Assembly (NCBI GenBank): GCA_020696345.1
Contig: JAEHCK010000004.1
Location: 22,916 to 86,915 of the forward strand
Length of the DNA: 64,000 bases
Source: Thermoplasmata archaeon
GTDB lineage: Archaea; Thermoplasmatota; Penumbrarchaeia; JAEHCK01
Direction: 5' to 3'
Within the stretch, counting starts at the first letter, position 1; each line of letters begins with the position of its first letter. This document shows, piece after piece, positions 37,283 to 45,498 of the stretch. The notes beneath the pieces were generated by a model. The model made no database searches and had not been told where the DNA came from. It was given only the letters and a program-made list of their open reading frames with translations. The position numbers were made by a program, and so were the translations under genes.

Positions 37283-38185
37283 CTATACCAAACCATAAAT
37301 CTGCCTCGGTGCAAGGTATTGTGGGAATCTATTTAAAAGATTTAAACGAAGAAGAAAACAAAGATGGCATTCGTCAACATACTTATCCTCATGTTTAACA
37401 TTGTATTTTTTAGCTAAAAAAGCAGGACCTCCTTTAACCAATGGACCACAAATTGGGTGTATATCGGCGTTGTAGCTCTTAACAAGTTTTGACAACGGAG
37501 TCTTCCACATATTGCCCATACTCAGTCCCTGACAGAGATGAACGTTGCCATATGGATCAAGGTGAACTCTCTTTGGTTCTTTCAAATCTTCATATGGACA
37601 TTCTGTTAGTTCTTCCCAAAATTTTTGTGGAAGTCCTTCTACTAATTTCTCAACTGCTCTACCTCTAAACACAACACCACCACTGACAATTGGCTCTCCT
37701 GTACTCAACTTATTTTTAATGTCTGTCCTGACCGTAGGTTTCTCAATACAAATAGGCTTAGCTAGTATGCCCAATCTTTTTGCCGCAGATAAAGATCGTT
37801 TAGCTGGATTATCTTTTTCATTTTCATAATGGAACAGATCATCACTTACCCGAAAATCAGATATATCCAATTTGTTGAGAGGGTCCAGCCAAAGTTCTGC
37901 ATCTTCCTCAGATGTTGCATAATACCCATTAGTTACTACCCCCACTTTGAATCCAAGGTTACGAGCAATTTTAACTCCTTCAAGCATTATTGGGTAAAAC
38001 AAAAATGGTTCACCACCTTCAAAGTATATCCATTCTATTGTTCCAATTTTGACTGCTTCATCAAGAGCCTCTCGTACCTGTCTCAAAGTGAAAGTCCCTT
38101 TAGCATCAGGTCCACTATATACAAAACAATCATCACATTTTAGATTGCACATATAAGTTAGAAGAAAATGAATTCCCGTTAACAT
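37283..38185 (-). CDS. Radical SAM protein (cassette gene)
   Basis: This is 300 residues. CNLKCDDC carries the CxxxCxxC ligands for the [4Fe-4S] cluster, followed by GGEPFLFYP, the SAM-binding GGE motif. The C-terminal part has cysteines in DPYGNVHLCQG and CHLCF, resembling a short SPASM/twitch-type auxiliary-cluster region. Substrate is unknown; relatives modify peptides or nucleosides. I chose ATG 38185 because GAGGAGG lies 6 nt upstream; the ORF-track TTG at 38200 is part of that ribosome site. The gene fills one unit between two attC-like sites and starts only ~34 nt from site 2. Confidence 0.88.
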   Translation of the reverse strand: MLTGIHFLLTYMCNLKCDDCFVYSGPDAKGTFTLRQVREALDEAVKIGTIEWIYFEGGEPFLFYPIMLEGVKIARNLGFKVGVVTNGYYATSEEDAELWLDPLNKLDISDFRVSDDLFHYENEKDNPAKRSLSAAKRLGILAKPICIEKPTVRTDIKNKLSTGEPIVSGGVVFRGRAVEKLVEGLPQKFWEELTECPYEDLKEPKRVHLDPYGNVHLCQGLSMGNMWKTPLSKLVKSYNADIHPICGPLVKGGPAFLAKKYNVKHEDKYVDECHLCFLLRLNLLNRFPQYLAPRQIYGLV

Positions 38186-38218
38186 GAGATTCCTCCTCAA
38201 TTAAATATCGGCAATTTC

Positions 38219-38306
38219 GTAACGGTTGGCGAGTATCTGAAGTTTGCGTAGCAAATTTGGGTCGAGCGAGTGCAGCGAAGCGAACCGTATACCCGCGTGT
38301 TATATT
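38219..38306 (-). other. attC-like recombination site 2
   Basis: In cassette orientation: ATATAAC-AC-GCGGGTATACGG at one end, GATACTCGC-CAACC-GTTACG at the other, 88 bp in all. The inner part (CTCGCTCGACCCAAATTTGC, CAAACTTCAGATA) is nearly the same as in site 3. Confidence 0.65.
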
Positions 38307-38408
38307 CTTTTTTCCGAAGGAAAAAATGAGCCATAGTCTGCAAAATGGTTTTGTCGAAGGTAAAAAATGGCGAAGAGTCAACGGAAAAGACAGTAAGAAA
38401 ATCAGATA

Positions 38409-38852
38409 TTATTTTAGTTCACAAGCAACTAGATCGTCAATAAAAGAACGTGTTTTTTTTAAATTTTCTGTAAAACTTTGTGGATATTGGTATAATGGTG
38501 TCCTATCAACACCATGTTCATCAAAATATTCTCCACCTTCTCTAATTGTCCTTCCTTCACATAATGTTTTTGCTATCTTATTACAAAATTGTTTAAACTC
38601 TTCACCTCTACCATGTCTAAACAAGTATAAACCTAATGTTGAAAGTTTGGTACTATAATGCCTAATGCCATCTATACCTGGGCCATCATCTTCACCATAA
38701 CTTTCTATATCTTCTGGAATTTGGCTTATTGCACTTTGTATTTCCAAATACTTTTGTTGCCCAAGTATTTCTAAAACATTATGTGTAAGCGATTTATCTA
38801 ACCAATTAAAACCTGCCCGTTCTACTTTTTTCTTATTGTTTGATTGTTTCAT
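38409..38852 (-). CDS. Hypothetical cassette protein
   Basis: This is 147 residues, soluble and mostly helical, without signal peptide. A basic N-terminus (KQSNNKKKVERAG) is followed by helices such as KYLEIQSAISQIPEDIESYG and FKQFCNKIAKTLCEG. I recognise no family. It is the only gene between attC-like sites 2 and 3, a typical content for an integron cassette. Base composition is more AT-rich than in the housekeeping genes, by eye. The frame runs from ATG 38852 to a stop ~100 nt before site 2. Confidence 0.65.
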   Translation of the reverse strand: MKQSNNKKKVERAGFNWLDKSLTHNVLEILGQQKYLEIQSAISQIPEDIESYGEDDGPGIDGIRHYSTKLSTLGLYLFRHGRGEEFKQFCNKIAKTLCEGRTIREGGEYFDEHGVDRTPLYQYPQSFTENLKKTRSFIDDLVACELK

Positions 38853-38929
38853 ACTAAATATAAATAAGATTGTATTATTTAAAACTTCATTTTTTATCGA
38901 TATAATAATTTACCTTCTCCGTCGATTGA

Positions 38930-39025
38930 ATATAACGGCTGCGGATATCTGAAGTTTGCGAACCTAGTGAGCAAATTTGGGTCGAACGAGTGAAACGAAG
39001 TGAGCCTGATATCCGCATGTTATAT
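38930..39025 (-). other. attC-like recombination site 3
   Basis: In cassette orientation: ATATAAC-AT-GCGGATATC and GATATCCGC-AGCC-GTTATAT, the cleanest of the set. The arms pair perfectly apart from the unequal spacer (AT against AGCC). It lies after the second serpin and before the hypothetical gene. Confidence 0.7.
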
Positions 39026-39072
39026 GACCGAGCCGAAGGCGAGGCAAGGAAACTGAAGGTTTTCGTAGAGTT

Positions 39073-40478
39073 GCCCGCATTTTTGGGCTGTGTGCCCTTT
39101 ACTTTCTTCCCATTCTCATTTCATTTTGTTGGATCAATAACTCTGCCTAAGAATAATATATTTCCCGATTCTCTATCTTGTATTATAAATATGAATGGGT
39201 GATTTGCATAGAAGCTGATGGAAGGAGCGCTTATAACCATAACACCTCCAGTTGCTGCTGCAGCTTCTGTACCTTCTTCATTCACCTCAATAAAAGCTTG
39301 ATGAATTACAGAACTAATAAAAAGATTGTTTGTGCCATCCATTCCCGAAAAATCTGCACCTGATGAAAAAGCTGTTGACATACCCATTTCTTTTAGTGTT
39401 TCAGCCATGTAATATTTGGTTTCAAACTTAAATTTTGGTATGCTAATATAAACTTCTTGCTCCGTGAAATTATTTTTCCATTCGTTGAGTTTTTCTAGAC
39501 TAATAGATGCTTCAATCGAATCAAGATTGTCTGCTTTTGGTAAAAGTATATGCATAGACAATTCTTCGCTTTCGTAAGGCATTTCAAGAATCTGTAGTTC
39601 ATCTGTCTCTGCATAATTGAAGTTTTCAGTTAAACTCATCATTGGGACTTTAACTGTTTTTTCAGAGTTTATTTTGAAATCTTGTTCCCATGTATTGTTT
39701 TCATCAAACTGCTTAACCCAGTTACTTTTAAAATAAATTGCATTAGTAAGTACGAGCCGTGTCATTTGATCAATATCACCCTTTTGAATCAAATCCTTAA
39801 TCTTATTGCTTGTTTGCTCTTCCACCCAAGCATTAATCGTCTCACGAGATTTTTCAGTTTCCCCTATAAAATCAAGATTAGTTGCTTTTCCTCCATAATA
39901 TTGTTCTATTAGATTTAAATATTCTTCTAAGAACTGATAATTCTCATGAGCCCATAATGCATTCGCTGTGTGAAGTGTATATTCTTTATCTTTTTTATTG
40001 ATCTGAGTATAGATATTAACAAAATCAGATCTTCGTGTATCGTTATCTTCTGGAAAATAAAGTACCGACCCCATTTCTTCTTCTGTTTGACCTCGGGCAC
40101 CTTCATAAATCATTGCTAAAAGTACTGACATACTGTATGGAGAAAAAAAGATATTTTCTTCTTTATCTTTAAATTCTGAATAAAGATCAAATGCAAATTG
40201 AGTGGTAGCATTCACAACACTACTTGCTCTTTCCGGAGTTATTTCGCTGTCATCTGTTTTAGGTGTTGGTTGTTTACTATTGGGTGTTGATTGTTTAATA
40301 CAACCACACAAAAAGATATTTGAAATAATTGCAACGATTACTATTATTCCTATTGCTTTAATTTTTCGATTCATTTATAAATTAATAGGTCTCAGTAGTA
40401 TATAAGGTTAATTAACTTAGTATTACACATCCTGACGGGCACACAGCCTTTTTTATTTTTCCCTCTTGAAATGCGGGC
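39073..40478. repeat. Inverted repeat bracketing the second serpin
   Basis: GCCCGCATTTTTGGGCTGTG and following TGCCC (39073-39097) reappear inverted at 40437-40478 as GGGCACACAGCC and, after 20 nt, AAATGCGGGC. The pair lies inside the two attC-like sites. Confidence 0.65.
39121..40374 (-). CDS. Serpin, lipoprotein type (cassette gene)
   Basis: This is 417 residues and a paralogue of the first serpin with clear divergence. The signal peptide ends in a lipobox (IFLCGC). The core shows NIFFSPYSMSVLLAMIYEGARGQT, NAIYFKSNWVKQFD, and the inhibitory hinge FIEVNEEGTEAAAATGG. The reactive loop has normal length; alignment by count to antitrypsin puts P1-P1' at Ser-Ala (VISAPS), which would suit an elastase- or subtilisin-like target. 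A TATA box (CTTATATAC, about 40400) lies between the start and site 4, so the unit carries its own promoter. It is the first unit next to the recombinase fragment. Confidence 0.93.
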   Translation of the reverse strand: MNRKIKAIGIIVIVAIISNIFLCGCIKQSTPNSKQPTPKTDDSEITPERASSVVNATTQFAFDLYSEFKDKEENIFFSPYSMSVLLAMIYEGARGQTEEEMGSVLYFPEDNDTRRSDFVNIYTQINKKDKEYTLHTANALWAHENYQFLEEYLNLIEQYYGGKATNLDFIGETEKSRETINAWVEEQTSNKIKDLIQKGDIDQMTRLVLTNAIYFKSNWVKQFDENNTWEQDFKINSEKTVKVPMMSLTENFNYAETDELQILEMPYESEELSMHILLPKADNLDSIEASISLEKLNEWKNNFTEQEVYISIPKFKFETKYYMAETLKEMGMSTAFSSGADFSGMDGTNNLFISSVIHQAFIEVNEEGTEAAAATGGVMVISAPSISFYANHPFIFIIQDRESGNILFLGRVIDPTK

Positions 40479-40483
40479 GATTT

Positions 40484-40543
40484 CATATAACTCGAATTAT
40501 GGGTATAATACGTTCGCTTAACCCCTGTAATTTGAGTTATATG
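40484..40543. other. attC/attI-like site 4 next to recombinase fragment
   Basis: CATATAACTCGAATTA and TAATTTGAGTTATATG form 16-bp arms with one mismatch around a 28-bp centre. The outer ATATAAC/GTTATAT boxes equal those of site 3. It lies 24 bp before the recombinase fragment, where an attI or first attC would be. Confidence 0.6.
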
Positions 40544-40566
40544 ACCACCTTGCCCTATATTCCTAC

Positions 40567-40767
40567 ATGAACTTTGATAATAAAAATATTTGCCCTCAAT
40601 ATCCACAAGCCCTGATTGGGAAACTCCATGAAGAATTAACCCTGAGAAAATATTCAGCTCGAACCAGTAAATTATATGCCTCCATCATTGAACGATTCCT
40701 AGGATATGGAAGATCTCCAAGAGAATTCTTGTTGCTTCGCTCAGATAAAAGCAGGTCCACCATGTGA
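40567..40767 (+). pseudogene. Tyrosine recombinase N-terminal fragment (IntI/Xer-like)
   Basis: This is 66 residues. LIGKLHEELTLRKYSARTSK, LYASIIERFL and GYGRSPREFLL match the N-terminal SAM-like core-binding domain of tyrosine recombinases (Phage_int_SAM type, as in IntI and Xer). The catalytic domain with the RHRY residues is absent. After a short foreign tail the frame stops and runs into a GAGTGTAAGAGTGTG microsatellite, suggesting truncation by deletion. It is divergent from the cassette-like genes to its left, as intI is in integrons. It is too short to be active alone. IntI and XerA cannot be separated on this domain. Confidence 0.72.
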
Positions 40768-40826
40768 GTGTAAGAGTGTGTGAGTGTAAGAGTGTGTGGG
40801 TTTGGGAGTGTAAGAGTGTAGGAGAG
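40763..40826. repeat. GTGAGTGTAAGAGTGT microsatellite
   Basis: Short imperfect repeats of GAGTGTAA and GAGTGTGT cover about 64 bp between two broken genes. This is a likely deletion joint. Confidence 0.7.
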
Positions 40827-40844
40827 TAAAAGAGGGATGATAAA

Positions 40845-41100
40845 ATGGTTTTAATAAAAAAATTTGAAGAAATTGAAGCATATTGCAGAAGGTTTTGCAA
40901 GAAGATCTAATCGTGAATTTAGACAATTCTTGGATTATGCTCATGGATCATGTGCTGAGGTTCAATCAGCATTATATGTTGCTTTTGACCAGAAATATAT
41001 TTCACAACAGCAATTTAAAAATATTTATAAACATACTGAAGAGATCTCAAGAATGATCACTAGTTTTTCCATTTATTTGCGTAATAAAATTGCCAAGTGA
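40845..41100 (+). pseudogene. Four-helix-bundle (S23/IVP-type) protein, internally deleted
   Basis: ATG 40845 (with AGAGGGATGA upstream) gives MVLIKKFEEIEA, the usual beginning of four-helix-bundle proteins related to 23S rRNA intervening-sequence proteins. The rest of the domain continues in a different frame: HIAEGFARRSNREFRQFLDYAHGSCAEVQSALYVA...YISQQQF...EISRMI. About 40-50 residues normally between these parts are missing, so a deletion with frameshift has broken the gene. The ORF-track start (40864) is a TTG within the junction. The family is mostly bacterial and often horizontally spread. Confidence 0.75.
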
Positions 41101-41228
41101 AAAATGCAAATAACTCCCCAAACTCAAACCAGTTGTCAGTTGTTAGTTGCCATTGAAATGAATTTAAACTGAAAACTAGTAACTGTTTTTGACTCCCTAA
41201 ACTCACACACTCCCTAAACTCACACACA

Positions 41229-41348
41229 CCCCAAACGATTGTAAACAATAATTTATTGCAGTGGTCTCCCAACGATTCCAAACAATAATCACTTGCAGTG
41301 GTCCCCCCTCCACAAGTGCTTAACATTGATAAAACATCAAAACGGTCT
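41229..41348 (+). repeat. Dispersed intergenic repeat, copy C
   Basis: CCAAACGATTGTAAACAATA, TTATTGCAGTGGTCTCCCAA, an ACAATAATCACTTGCAGTGG module and a final ATCAAAACGGTC. It has the same module order as copy A. Confidence 0.78.
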
Positions 41349-41465
41349 ATTATACACAATCAAATTATTATCGTACTTTCAATCGAAAAATAATTAAAAT
41401 TAATCAGAAATCTATTTATAATAACACCTACTTAAATATTTAATCTTCAGTCTCAGGGGTATTTA

Positions 41466-43112
41466 ATGACACATTGGATATCGTTAAAAATTGCTCGGAA
41501 AATTTGGATGTTAGCCTTATTTTTTGTTGTGATCTTTTTTACAGTTTCAATATTTGGTACAAATATAATAACACTAACATCAAATGTTGAAAGTGAAAAA
41601 AACCTGAACCAACCTATTGACACCACCCGCAGTCGGGCCCAGACCCATACCGTATTCGCGGAAGACTTCACAGCTGAATGGTGCCAATACTGCCCCGCAG
41701 CATCCGAGACATTACGGCAATTGTCCAACTCGGGTGGATATCAATTCTACTTTGTTTGCATGATCACCCAGGATGAGAATCAAACCGTGATCTCCGATGA
41801 TGCTCAGAACCGAGCAGATGAAATGAGTGTCTCGAGTTATCCCACCGTGGAGTTCGATAGCGGTTATTATGAAGAAACAGGCGCACCACAGGATGAAAAT
41901 GGATATGTCCAGGCAATTGAGGCATGCGGCGATCGAAATGTAGCGGATATAGATATAAAGTTAACCTCGGAGTATTTGGGCACTGCAAAATTGGACATTG
42001 ATGTGGAGATCGTAAATAACGATGATTCAACGTATTCCGGCAGACTCAGAGTGTATATTGCAGAGATCGATTCAAGATATTACGATTACGACGGTAATCC
42101 CTACCCAAACGGTTTTTTGGATTTTGCCATAAACAGGGATATTGATGTTTCATCGGGCAGCACAATTTCCGAGTCGGCCACTTGGGATGGTGCGGCGGTT
42201 GTAGATGGTCTGGGAGATGATTATGGCGATATTGACCCGAACAACATAATAGTGATCGCCGCGATGTTTAACGGCGAGAGCACACCATTTCGTGAGCGTG
42301 ATCTGCAGCATTCATCAAAAGTTCCTAATCTATTCTTAGTTGATGAAGCTGACGCAGTATATTTAAGTGGAGAATCGGTTATTGATGAGGATCCACCGGT
42401 TGTGAATATTTTATCGCCTACAGAAGATGAAGTGTTGCCAGGAGCGGATGAAGAACAAAGTGATTCAGTTAAGATCATAGCCGAGATATCTGATGATGCA
42501 AGTATTAAAAGTAAAGAGTTCGAGATCGATAATAACGGCATTTGGATGCGTATGTATCCACTTGTACCCTATGATGACCAATATTTTGTATTTTGGAATC
42601 TGGACAGTACCGATACCCAAGATGGAGAACATATAATAACAGTACGGGGCATAGATGTAAATGATAACATAGGTCAAGATTCGATCACGGTTATTGTTGA
42701 AAGAGATAATGAGCACCCCAAGATCGTTTTTAATGACCTGGAAAATGACCAGGAAGTCAAAGAAACATTTTCTTTTTATGTCCAGGTAACCGATGATAAG
42801 GCTGTTTCAAGGGTCAGTTATAATATAGATGATGGATCATGGAGAGATATGGAGGCCGAAGGGTACAATCAATATACGGCCGAGCTTGATACGACCAAAC
42901 TCAGTGAAGGCAGGCACACCTTAACGATCGAGGCAGAAGATACTTCGGGCAAGATCATAACTGAATCGATCAACATCAAAGTAAAAAATGATGTGTCCGA
43001 AGGATCTCCGGAGTCGGCCACACCAGGATTCGAGGGGATTTTTTTGATCATCTCTGCGGCAATACTGGTCATCTATTTTTCGAGATATTCAAAAAGACTT
43101 ATCCAATATTAA
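41466..43112 (+). CDS. Exported thioredoxin-like protein with Ig-like modules and C-terminal anchor
   Basis: This is 548 residues. An N-terminal hydrophobic signal (LALFFVVIFFTVSIFGTNII) is followed by a thioredoxin-like domain with the redox motif EWCQYCPAA (about residue 77) and the cis-Pro region VSSYPTVEFDSG. Two or three Ig-like domains (for example HIITVRGIDVNDNIG, HTLTIEAEDTSGK) lead to a C-terminal membrane helix (GIFLIISAAILVIYF). It probably handles disulfides of exported proteins at the cell surface. AGGGG lies ~8 nt before the ATG. It stands convergent to the PQQ-propeller gene. Confidence 0.85.
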   Translation: MTHWISLKIARKIWMLALFFVVIFFTVSIFGTNIITLTSNVESEKNLNQPIDTTRSRAQTHTVFAEDFTAEWCQYCPAASETLRQLSNSGGYQFYFVCMITQDENQTVISDDAQNRADEMSVSSYPTVEFDSGYYEETGAPQDENGYVQAIEACGDRNVADIDIKLTSEYLGTAKLDIDVEIVNNDDSTYSGRLRVYIAEIDSRYYDYDGNPYPNGFLDFAINRDIDVSSGSTISESATWDGAAVVDGLGDDYGDIDPNNIIVIAAMFNGESTPFRERDLQHSSKVPNLFLVDEADAVYLSGESVIDEDPPVVNILSPTEDEVLPGADEEQSDSVKIIAEISDDASIKSKEFEIDNNGIWMRMYPLVPYDDQYFVFWNLDSTDTQDGEHIITVRGIDVNDNIGQDSITVIVERDNEHPKIVFNDLENDQEVKETFSFYVQVTDDKAVSRVSYNIDDGSWRDMEAEGYNQYTAELDTTKLSEGRHTLTIEAEDTSGKIITESINIKVKNDVSEGSPESATPGFEGIFLIISAAILVIYFSRYSKRLIQY

Positions 43113-43376
43113 TAACAGGGGTCGGGGTTTGAACTCATATATTTGATGCAGGGGACATTTGAAAAGTCAAATTGTAAATTGTAAAAAATTTGAAAGTGTA
43201 AAAATAAATCCAAATTTTTCAATTTGCATTCTCCAATTTCCAATTTCCAATTGCCTTAGCATACATGTTGCGGGTTAACCCCCGACCCCTAGTTGATGCT
43301 TAACATTTTTATTTTATGTTTCAACAGGATATTTTCCTGCTCCCTTAAATCGGGAGAAGAACCATTATTATTAATT
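43113..43376. other. Repeat-rich gap between convergent genes
   Basis: It contains AGGGGTCGGGG-type repeats at both ends (about 43117 and 43275). In the middle are complementary AATTGTAAATTG/CAATTTGC-type stretches able to fold into a long weak stem. No gene is seen. Confidence 0.45.
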
Positions 43377-45338
43377 TCAATTTTTCAATTTCCTTTGCTC
43401 ATTGAATAATATTATGATCAATATCATAATTAGGGAAATGGTTATCATTGCCACCAATAGTAAATGAGTATTTAGCCAACCAGATGTGTCTTCTGGATCA
43501 TTATTATCATCCACATCGTTACCATTGCCGTTATTATTGTTATTATCCTTTTTAGTATAGTTCAAAGTTATATTAATTGCATATTCTGCCGAATATGTAA
43601 TTCCGTTGAATGAACGGACGGTTATTACATGAACACCGTTTTGAAACCCGGAAAAATTGAGCTTGATTTTCCAATCTGTAGTACCATTCACCTTTAACCA
43701 AGAATCGTTATTCATCCTAAGCTCCACACGTTCTATCGACCCGTTCGCTACTGACACATTACCTTGTATTTCAAACTCCAAAGTAGTAAGCTCTTGTAGA
43801 TTTACGGGTGTTATGATCGATACTGATGGCTTCCATGGCTCGTCATTTGAGTGGCTAAGAAATATTATCGTGATATTCTTTTCCGCAGAAAAATTACTAC
43901 CATCATTCGCTCGGGCAGAAATTATATGGGTGCCCTTCTTGTATTCGGAAGAATTAATAATGATACTCCAATTAGATGTGCCATTAGCTTTTATCCAACT
44001 GCCGTTATCTATCCGAGCTTCCACATACTTTATTGAACCTTTTTTTATAGTTGCATTGCCATAAACCTCGAATTCATAGGTTGTAATATTTTGAAAATCT
44101 TTTGGTGAATGAATATACAATAGTGGTGTACCTGGTATTGGCTGCTCGACACTTTGGTTGCCAAAACAATATAATGTACCGTCATCAGAGCCAATAAATA
44201 CTTTGTCATTGGCAATTGCGGGTGATGAGTCAACAACTCCTCCAGTGGTAAAACTCCACACATGCTCACCCGAGAACAGGTCCAAACAATATATCTTATG
44301 ATCAGCTGAGCCAACTACGAGCTTATCTCGGGCTATTGCGGGTGATGAATATATCTCACCTTCTGTTGTAAACTCCCATAGTAACACACCAGTGGTTGTA
44401 TTAAAACAATAGACCTTACCATCTTCTGCGCAGAAGATCACCTTGTCATTTGCAATTGCCGGTGATGATTTTATGGTACTATTTGTAGAATTTTGCCAGA
44501 GCAAGTCACCAGTCAATGCATCCATGGAATAGATATTACCATTATGCGTTCCAAAATACACTCGGCCCAAACTTATCGCAGGTGAACTCACGATATAGTT
44601 TCCTGTGGTAAATTCCCAAGCAGTGGTGCCGTTCGAAATATAGACGGAATGTAGTATACCGTCACAACCGCCAAAATATATTCTATCGTTCCAAATGGCC
44701 GGTGATGTATGCACCCAACCCGATGTGGAAAAATTCCAAATAGTTATTCCATTTGTTAAGTTCAAAGCGTATAAATTACCGTCATATGATGTGATAAATA
44801 CGGTATTGTTGTAGATTCTAGGTGAAGAGGGGATCTTGTCTTGTGTAGTTCTGTTCCAGAGCATAGAACCCGTCTTTGAATCCAAACAAAAAATGGTGCC
44901 GTTCAAAGTACCTATTACGATCTTTCCATCTCCAAAACCTGGTGATGAATAATCTATTGCCTCAATTTTCTTTCGCCATACCTCAGTTCCATTTGTTTCC
45001 CAGACACAATAAAGAGTGCCTCCCGAGGTCGCGAAATATACAAAACCGTTATTTATAATTGGAGAGCTTTTGATCGTGTCAGATGTGTCGGATGTGTCGA
45101 ATGTCCAGAGTGTCTGATTGTTTGCGGGTAATGTTGAGTCTCCAGTGGCGCCCGTGTTTTGAATATCGCCCCTGAACAATGGCCAGGATATCGTAGGTGC
45201 CCGGGTAAAACGAGCTCCATCATTATGATCCAAATCAACTTTGGTGTGAAACGGAGAAACAATTCCTACACTGAGAAGTAGAATTGCCTGAAATAGCACG
45301 ATGATCATTAGAATTCTAGTTTTGAGGATTTTTCTCAT
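43377..45338 (-). CDS. Exported PQQ-type beta-propeller protein with Ig-like domains
   Basis: This is 653 residues. The signal segment (MIIVLFQAILLLSVGIVS) is followed by about eight propeller blades with the consensus VxSSPAIANDKVFIGSDDGTLYCF (PQQ/BamB-like). Two Ig-like modules of ~85 residues come next (ITTYEFEVYGNATIKKGSI and LTTLEFEIQGNVSVANGSI, near-duplicates). An Asn/Asp-rich linker and a C-terminal membrane helix (LLLVAMITISLIMILIIILF) complete the protein. Such propellers act as binding scaffolds at the envelope; no quinone-enzyme active-site residues are evident. It is anchored by its C-terminus, facing outward. Confidence 0.87.
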   Translation of the reverse strand: MRKILKTRILMIIVLFQAILLLSVGIVSPFHTKVDLDHNDGARFTRAPTISWPLFRGDIQNTGATGDSTLPANNQTLWTFDTSDTSDTIKSSPIINNGFVYFATSGGTLYCVWETNGTEVWRKKIEAIDYSSPGFGDGKIVIGTLNGTIFCLDSKTGSMLWNRTTQDKIPSSPRIYNNTVFITSYDGNLYALNLTNGITIWNFSTSGWVHTSPAIWNDRIYFGGCDGILHSVYISNGTTAWEFTTGNYIVSSPAISLGRVYFGTHNGNIYSMDALTGDLLWQNSTNSTIKSSPAIANDKVIFCAEDGKVYCFNTTTGVLLWEFTTEGEIYSSPAIARDKLVVGSADHKIYCLDLFSGEHVWSFTTGGVVDSSPAIANDKVFIGSDDGTLYCFGNQSVEQPIPGTPLLYIHSPKDFQNITTYEFEVYGNATIKKGSIKYVEARIDNGSWIKANGTSNWSIIINSSEYKKGTHIISARANDGSNFSAEKNITIIFLSHSNDEPWKPSVSIITPVNLQELTTLEFEIQGNVSVANGSIERVELRMNNDSWLKVNGTTDWKIKLNFSGFQNGVHVITVRSFNGITYSAEYAINITLNYTKKDNNNNNGNGNDVDDNNDPEDTSGWLNTHLLLVAMITISLIMILIIILFNEQRKLKN

Positions 45339-45498
45339 GATTTACTCTAACGTATTAGATTTCTTAGATTATTTAAAATTATTGTTTAATCTTTGGTATA
45401 AAATGTAGTGCTTTGTCACCCAAATAATTTTATAGGTGTGTTATTATTTACTTATAGTTCAACAAGAATGGCAATTGTTGCGGAGGGGGCTTAAATAC

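Noticed and set aside
37079-37336. 85-aa plus-strand ORF
   Set aside because: It runs through attC-like site 1 and into the antisense end of the radical SAM gene; no family resemblance.
38930-39025. Ordinary intrinsic terminator
   Set aside because: The stem has no T-run on either strand, and its outer boxes and inner sequence recur at two other sites with the same spacing to genes, which fits a recombination site better.
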